Below are positions 58,503 through 64,000 of a stretch of 64,000 bases of DNA, in pieces. The notes below the pieces were generated by a model that did not search any database, was not told the DNA's origin, and was given only the letters and a program-made list of their open reading frames with translations. Where the stretch lies: contig NZ_JAOEAL010000001.1 in NCBI RefSeq assembly GCF_029835735.1, positions 1,302,001 to 1,366,000 on the forward strand, read 5' to 3'. The DNA is from Shewanella sp. GD04112. Lineage in GTDB: Bacteria > Pseudomonadota > Gammaproteobacteria > Enterobacterales > Shewanellaceae. The first letter of the stretch is position 1, and every line of letters begins with the position of its first letter. Position numbers and translations under genes: made by a program.

Positions 58503-59570
58503 ATGACGATTGAACATGCAGCGAATTCCGTGGGTAATTTATTCGATACCTACAAACTTAATGACACTATTACCTTAAAAAACCGTATTTTAATGGCGCC
58601 ATTAACGCGCTGTATGGCCGATGCGGATTTAGTACCGACCGATGATATGGTGGCTTACTATGCTCGCCGCGCCGAAGCGGGATTGATTATCTCCGAAGCG
58701 ACGATCATTCGCCCTGATGGTCAAGGTTACCCAAATACGCCCGGGATTTTTAATCAAGCGCAGATCGCCGGCTGGCGTAAAGTGACGGATGCTGTGCATG
58801 CTAATGGCGGCAAGATTTTTGTGCAGTTATGGCATACCGGCCGTGTCGCACACCCACATTTCTTCGGTGGCGGCGATGTACTGGCGCCTTCGGCTGAAAA
58901 AGTAGAGGGCAGTGTGCCCAGAATGCGTGAGCTGACCTATGTCACTCCAAAAGCGGCAACTCTTGAAGATATTCAGGGCTTAGTCCGCGATTATGCGAAA
59001 GCGGCCGAAAACGCGATTGAAGCCGGATTCGATGGGGTTGAGATCCACGGTGCAAACGGATATTTAATCGATGCATTCTTACACCATGACAGCAACCGTC
59101 GTACCGATGAATACGGCGGCACACCTGCCAATATGTCACGCTTTGCTTTAGAAGTGGTTGATGCGATTGCGGCGCGTATTGGTAAAGACAGAACCGGTCT
59201 TCGTATTTCTCCCGGCGCCTATTTCAATATGGCTGTCGATAACCGTGACCGCGCCGTGTTTGATTACCTGTTGCCTGAGCTCGAAAAACGTGAACTGGCC
59301 TTTGTGCATATCGGTATCTTCGACGACAGCATGGAGTTTGATTACTTAGATGGCCGTGTTTCTAGCTATGTGCGTGCTAACTATGGCAAAACCTTAGTGG
59401 GTGTAGGTGGTTACAGCGCCCAATCGGCAAGTGAAGCGATTGCCGCCGATAAGTTTGATTTAATTGCGATTGGTCGCCCCTTTATTGCCAACCCAGATTA
59501 TGTGGCAAGAGTGCGCCAAGGTCATGAATTGGTGACCTATAGCGATGAAATGCTGGCAAGCTTGGTGTAA
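58503..59570 (+). CDS. Old yellow enzyme family alkene reductase, NemA-like
   Basis: This 355-residue FMN-dependent oxidoreductase uses NAD(P)H to reduce activated C=C bonds, quinones and nitro compounds. Family marks are NRILMAPLTRCMAD near the N terminus, LWHTGRVAHP, the substrate-binding His/Asn pair in VEIHGANGYLIDAFLHHDSN with RTDEYGG next to it, and the FMN-phosphate site VGVGGYSAQSASEA. It is divergent from the TetR regulator and should be induced by electrophiles. The start ATG follows the third operator, so repressor binding would block transcription directly. Confidence 0.93.
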   Translation: MTIEHAANSVGNLFDTYKLNDTITLKNRILMAPLTRCMADADLVPTDDMVAYYARRAEAGLIISEATIIRPDGQGYPNTPGIFNQAQIAGWRKVTDAVHANGGKIFVQLWHTGRVAHPHFFGGGDVLAPSAEKVEGSVPRMRELTYVTPKAATLEDIQGLVRDYAKAAENAIEAGFDGVEIHGANGYLIDAFLHHDSNRRTDEYGGTPANMSRFALEVVDAIAARIGKDRTGLRISPGAYFNMAVDNRDRAVFDYLLPELEKRELAFVHIGIFDDSMEFDYLDGRVSSYVRANYGKTLVGVGGYSAQSASEAIAADKFDLIAIGRPFIANPDYVARVRQGHELVTYSDEMLASLV

Positions 59571-59591
59571 CTCAGAGCAGCAATTACCGAT

Positions 59592-59620
59592 AAAAAAGGG
59601 TTAGCTTTGCTAACCCTTTT
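59592..59620. terminator. Terminator between the old yellow enzyme and Lon-like genes
   Basis: AAAAAGGGTTAGC-TTT-GCTAACCCTTTTT, symmetrical, serving two convergent genes. Confidence 0.93.
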
Positions 59621-59637
59621 TGATTTTGGTCCGACTA

Positions 59638-62055
59638 TCAATTGGCTTTAGGGAGCGCCCTCAGGGCATTGAGTTTTTGCTGGGCAATCCCAAATACGCA
59701 CTCTGGGGCATAATGGCCTGCGTGTTTCCCATCATTGCCTCCTAAGGTCGCTGCCGTTTTACCTAAGAGTAATGCCATAGCTTGGGTGACATGGCTAATT
59801 GCCCAAATATGGAATTCTCCACGCTCAACCGCTTCCACAATGTCTTGGCGTAACATGAGGTTGGCGATATTCGACTCGGGAATAATCACCCCTTGGCTCG
59901 ATGAGCGGCCCTTAATTTTGCACACATCGAAAAAGCCTTCGATTTTTTCATTTACGCCGCCGATGGGTTGCGCCTCACCAAACTGATTCATCGATCCGGT
60001 AATGGCAATATCCTGCCTTAAGGGCAACTCACTGATGGCGGAGATAATGGCGCAGCATTCGGCCATCGAGGCGCTATCACCATCTACCCCGCTGTAGGAT
60101 TGCTCGAAGGTGAGATAGGTGGTGAGGGGGATTTGCGCGGTTTTACCAAGGACCGAAGCCAAATAGGCTGTCAGGATTAACACTCCTTTAGAGTGAATGC
60201 GGCCGCCGAGCTTAACCCTATGCTCAATATCCAGCACTTCCCCCTTACCGAAGGCGGTGGTGGCGGTAATACGATTCGGCAGACCAAATTGATGATCTGA
60301 GGTTGATATCACAGATAACGCATTGATTTGGCCGACAACTTTATCGTGGGTATTGATTAATGTCGTGCCGTTGATAAAGCTCTCCATAATATTGTCGTGT
60401 AGGCGCGAGACCCGTTGCTCTTGGTTTTTCAGCGCCTGCTCTACATGTTGTTTTTCAATACATTGACTTGCGGCGGCCTTAGCGCAGAAGTTTGATTCCC
60501 TAAGCAGATTGGCGATGTTTGCCGAATGCAGCGACAGCTTTTGTTGGTCCTGCGCCTCACGGGAGCTGTATTCGATGATGCGTGCGATGGCGCTGCGGTC
60601 ACAGTGCAGCATATTGTTATCGTGGACTATGCTGGAAATAAATCGTGCATATTGCGCCTCCGAGATATCGGTTCTATCCATCACATCTTCAAAATCGGCC
60701 GTGACCCTAAATAACTCACTGAAATCAGGATCATAATGCTGTAAAAGCTGATAGGTTTCGTGATCCCCAAACAGAATGATCTTCACATCTAAGGGAATGG
60801 GTTCCGGCGCCAATGAGATAGTGCCCGACAGTGAGACTTCCCGCTCCAAGGAGCTTAAATCTAACTTGCGGGAGCGCAGTGCACGTTTCAAGCCGTCCCA
60901 CACATAGGGGCGCTCCAGTACTTTGATAGCATCCATCAACAGCACGCCACCGTTGGCCTTGTGTAAGCTTCCTGGGCGGATGAGTGAGAAGTCGGTAAAT
61001 ACTGTGCCCCTAAAGGTGGCGTTCTCAACATAGCCAAACAGGCTGTGGTAGCTTGGGCTTTCTTCGACCACAATCGGGAATTTTTGCTCCCCCTGGCATA
61101 CGATGACGTTGACCTGATAGCGGCGCGGCATTTTCTTTTCTAGGGAAGCGTAGGCGAGGGCGAGTTGCTCCTCACTCTCCTCAAGGAAAATATCTAAATT
61201 ACTTAAGATATCCGACTGCATCCCCGTTAAGAAGGCTCTGACTTCGGGCTGATGTTTGTACTTGTCCTTCAAGGGCTTAAAAAAGTGCACTAATACATCT
61301 TTAGCGACTTGTTCGTCGTGTTCCTGCTGGGTATCGCTAAATTCTTCTTCCCATTCGGTATTTTGGCGAATGATGCCGCGAAGTTTGACTTCGAGCCCAT
61401 TAATATTGCTTTCAAACTGAGTGCGTTCGGCTTCGGTCAAGGCGCCAAAGGAGACTTCGTCATGGGGCTCTTCGCCATTGAGGGCAACCATTTGATAGTC
61501 GCCCTGCAGGGTTAAACTGAGACTAATATTTTTCTGTTTGGCTTCTTCACTTAGCTCTGTCAGTGCGGCTTCTTGTTTTTGTGCTAGCTGGCTTTTGAGT
61601 TTTTCGGCACGGGCATAATACATTTCGTTATCAAAGGCTAAGGGCAGCGCTTTGACGAGTTTTAGCATGAGTTTTTCGATGGACTTTTTAAACTCTTGCC
61701 CCGTTCCTGCGGTGAGTTTAAGCACTTTGGGACTGCGGGTATCGTCAAAGTTGACCACATAGCACCAGTCAAACAGTGATGGCTCGATAGGCTCATGGCG
61801 ATTCAGGTAACGCAGCATCATAGTGCGTTTGCCTAAGCCGTTTTGGCCAATGGCATAAATGTTATAGCCCTTTTCCTTAATCCCCATGGCGAATTCCACC
61901 GCCTGTTGGGCACGTTCTTGACCGACAATATCATCGAGTGGCGTGAGTTGAGCGGTAGACTGGCACTCAGGGTTAAGCTGTTTAAGGTCGGATTTCCGAT
62001 AAAGCTGTTGACTCGTTAACGGGATGGCGGGTGTGGCAGTGGGCACGGTAGGCAT
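59638..62055 (-). CDS. Lon-like ATP-dependent protease (LonB/YcbZ type)
   Basis: The 805-residue product has an ATPase with Walker A in YAIGQNGLGKRTMML (about residue 70), a long helical insert, a Walker B-type VLLMDAIKVL, and a C-terminal Lon protease domain. Its catalytic Ser is in GVDGDSASMAECCAI and the Lys in GGVNEKIEGFFDVC. It lacks the N-terminal substrate domain of classical LonA and matches the E. coli YcbZ/LonH kind. It is cytoplasmic, as no membrane helix is seen. Substrates are unknown. It stands alone. Confidence 0.92.
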   Translation of the reverse strand: MPTVPTATPAIPLTSQQLYRKSDLKQLNPECQSTAQLTPLDDIVGQERAQQAVEFAMGIKEKGYNIYAIGQNGLGKRTMMLRYLNRHEPIEPSLFDWCYVVNFDDTRSPKVLKLTAGTGQEFKKSIEKLMLKLVKALPLAFDNEMYYARAEKLKSQLAQKQEAALTELSEEAKQKNISLSLTLQGDYQMVALNGEEPHDEVSFGALTEAERTQFESNINGLEVKLRGIIRQNTEWEEEFSDTQQEHDEQVAKDVLVHFFKPLKDKYKHQPEVRAFLTGMQSDILSNLDIFLEESEEQLALAYASLEKKMPRRYQVNVIVCQGEQKFPIVVEESPSYHSLFGYVENATFRGTVFTDFSLIRPGSLHKANGGVLLMDAIKVLERPYVWDGLKRALRSRKLDLSSLEREVSLSGTISLAPEPIPLDVKIILFGDHETYQLLQHYDPDFSELFRVTADFEDVMDRTDISEAQYARFISSIVHDNNMLHCDRSAIARIIEYSSREAQDQQKLSLHSANIANLLRESNFCAKAAASQCIEKQHVEQALKNQEQRVSRLHDNIMESFINGTTLINTHDKVVGQINALSVISTSDHQFGLPNRITATTAFGKGEVLDIEHRVKLGGRIHSKGVLILTAYLASVLGKTAQIPLTTYLTFEQSYSGVDGDSASMAECCAIISAISELPLRQDIAITGSMNQFGEAQPIGGVNEKIEGFFDVCKIKGRSSSQGVIIPESNIANLMLRQDIVEAVERGEFHIWAISHVTQAMALLLGKTAATLGGNDGKHAGHYAPECVFGIAQQKLNALRALPKAN

Positions 62056-62452
62056 AGAGATCCTTGTTTTTCATCCTGATTATTTCCATTGTAGACAATA
62101 AGATAAGGTTTTTGTCAATCACAAGGCGGTAATTTACGGTTAAATCAGTGTTGTTGCTGACGAGTCGATTTTTGACGGAAGCTAAACTTAAAAACAGTCT
62201 ATTATCATTAGGATAGATATTGTCATTTGCCCATGCAGGCTCTCGAAACAAAGTAATCGCTGAATGAGTCAAATATTTATGTATTAGTGAATGACGATGC
62301 TTGATTGTCTGCGGTAATATGGCCTACAGAATGCGACTATCGCGTTATCCATCTATTGATACTCTGTGTTGGTTATGGCTGTGTTTTATGGTGAGGGAGT
62401 GTAAATGCCCTCAGTCACAATGGAATTGTAGAGGCTAGAGTTAGCAAGCTTA
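62056..62452. other. Divergent intergenic region between the Lon-like and GGDEF genes
   Basis: No gene and no clear hairpin. The segment must hold both divergent promoters. A minus-strand 96-codon frame overlapping the Lon-like start has no ribosome site and is not supported. Confidence 0.45.
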
Positions 62453-64000
62453 TGAATGATGTTGCAATTTCACCAAAGCAGTTAGCGAACTGGGCAAGCG
62501 ACTTACAATTAATTGCCGATATCACTCAGTCACATGCAGCGATTTTTAGGGTAACCCCCGCCGGAGAGCGCAGTCTATTATTGCAGACTGTGGATTGTGA
62601 GCCACGCCATTTAGAGGCGCTCCTTTTACAGGCCAATTTGAAAGCGCATTTTAGCCTGTATCAAAATGCTTCCCCTAAAGATCAGGTCTTTTCCCAACAC
62701 AGTGCACCCTATAATCCCTTTAATGAATCGAGTGCTTTTAGCAACTATCAGGTGAATCTGCCCGAAGATCTCAGTGCTGGTGCTCATCAGCCATCCGCAT
62801 TATTGATCCGCGATGTTAACGCCGATCCCCAATGGCGTGCGACTGGGATTGGAAGCTTGATTTACCTGCCGATACTTTGGCCATCTGGCGCTCATTTCGG
62901 GGCTTTATGTCTTTATCACAGTGCGGCTTTGCACTTAGACGACAAGGCCTTGCAACTGGCATCTTTGACCGTCAATAGCCTGCAACTTCACTTGGCAGAA
63001 TTACTCAGGTTGCAACAACAAGCGGTGACGGCAACGCGTAAAGAGAGCAAAGCCGTCGACGTGATTGGCCTGCAAACCTTTATCGACAGCTTTGAAGAAC
63101 ATATCTGGGTGAAAAATACCGCAGGTGTTTATACCATTTGCAACCAAAGTGTTGAAAAAGCATGGGAATTACCTCGTAGTGAAATCGTCGGCAAGACAGA
63201 CGAAGAGCTCTTTGGTAAAGATATCGCCGAGATTTTTCTTAATGGTGACCGGCTTGCGATTGAAACCGGTGCGCCGATTATTGTCGCCGAGTGTTTGGAT
63301 GGTGAAAAGCAAAACAAGCACTTATGGCTAGAAACCCTGAAAATTCCTGCCTTAACGCCGGAGGGCACGTTGGCGGGAGTCATCGGCATGACCCGCAATA
63401 TCTCCAAGCATAAAGAAGTGGAAGAGCAGCTCACGCTGGCGACTAACGTGTTTAAACATTCCCTCGAAGGCGTTGTCGTGACGGATAGACACGGCAATAT
63501 CACCGATGTGAATGGCGCCTTCTATGAGATCACTGGCTACTCGCGGGAAGAGTTGCTCGGTCAAAACCCACGGTTATTTAACTCGGGTCGTCATGAGAAA
63601 GCCTTTTTCGATACCATGTGGACTCACTTACTCGAGACGGGAAAGTGGAATGGCGAAATTTGGAATCGCCGCAAGGATGGCACTATCTTCCCGCAAAATA
63701 TCACCATCAGCACCATTTATGATGACAGTGGTGATGTACGCTATTTTGTCGCAGTCTTTGCCGACATTTCCGCTCAAAAACAGAATGAAGCCCAGCTTGC
63801 CCATCTGGCTTACTTTGACCCGCTAACCCATTTGCCAAACCGCATGAAGCTGATGATGCAGCTTAAACAGGAAGTGAAGCATGCAAAACGGCTTAATGCC
63901 CAGTTAGCAACAGTCTTTATTGATGTGGATTTGTTTAAACATATCAACGACAGTTTTGGCCATAGCATAGGTGATGAGATGCTGGTGGAGTTGGCAAAAC
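62453..64000 (+). CDS. GAF/PAS/PAS/GGDEF signalling protein, 3' end outside the window
   Basis: The first 516 residues are present. A GAF-like domain (about residues 15-185: DITQSHAAIFRV ... IGSLIYLPILWPSGAHFGAL) is followed by two PAS domains (about 210-325: FEEHIWVKNTAGVYTICNQS; about 330-450: GVVVTDRHGNITDVNGAFYE). Then comes the start of a GGDEF diguanylate cyclase domain (LAYFDPLTHLPNR, TVFIDVDLFKHINDSFGH). The GGDEF signature itself and any following EAL domain lie past position 64000, so cyclase or phosphodiesterase activity cannot be judged. No membrane helix or signal peptide, so it is a cytoplasmic c-di-GMP-type sensor. Confidence 0.9.

Noticed and set aside
1..64000. CRISPR array, prophage or integrative element with att sites
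   Set aside because: No regularly spaced direct repeats with unique spacers, no phage structural genes and no tyrosine integrase seen; the tRNA cluster has no adjacent integrase or partial tRNA repeat.

Overview
The window is a stretch of a Shewanella-type chromosome (Gammaproteobacteria, Alteromonadales). The evidence is the core order relA ... mazG-pyrG-eno-ftsB-ispD-ispF-truD-surE-pcm-nlpD-rpoS-mutS-recA-recX-alaS-lysC-csrA-tRNAs, together with cytochrome c', a b561 cytochrome, a tricorn-like S41 protease and a PepSY/DUF3649/DUF3325 set. I do not name a species.

Layout. 1-2105: 3' part of relA. 2106-4806: an accessory, A+T-rich insert between relA and mazG, the position where E. coli carries mazEF. 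It holds two minus-strand hypothetical genes, each bounded by matched attC-type recombination sites. They look like integron gene cassettes, but no integrase is present in the window. 4807-24451: housekeeping block for CTP and enolase metabolism, cell division, isoprenoids, tRNA and protein repair, sigma-S, mismatch repair, SOS recombination, aspartokinase and CsrA. 24655-25644: eight tRNA genes (two Ser-GCU, six Arg-ACG). 26051-29407: valS and holC on the minus strand. 29408-30573: more than 1 kb without a confident gene, holding short repeats, a hairpin and a possible 39-residue peptide gene. 30574-34160: raiA, cytochrome b561, cytochrome c', trpR, a small membrane protein and slyD. 34628-39556: thrL-thrABC with a complete attenuator.

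39823-50821: a lipoprotein, a solute-binding-protein gene broken by an in-frame amber codon, a large secreted tricorn-like protease, a probably frameshifted small gene, an OsmC-family protein, a three-gene membrane operon downstream of a Fur-like box, a PAS chemoreceptor and hpf. 50873-51495: an intact IS200-type insertion sequence just after the hpf terminator. 51598-54393: a DesR/DesK-type two-component pair, an intergenic region with an 8-bp tandem array and a palindrome, a Thr-rich candidate leader peptide followed by a terminator, and a cysteine hydrolase. 54464-64000: YebC-family regulator, a second chemoreceptor with an extra C-terminal domain, a small conserved protein, a TetR regulator divergent from a NemA-like old yellow enzyme with three matching operators between them, a Lon-like protease, and the start of a GAF/PAS/PAS/GGDEF protein cut by the window end.

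The most notable items are the integrase-less cassette pair, the Thr-rich leader plus terminator in front of a gene with no obvious amino-acid biosynthetic role, the 5 x 8-bp array beside the sensor kinase, the recX gene without a standard start codon, and two newly broken genes. No CRISPR array, prophage or secretion cluster was seen.
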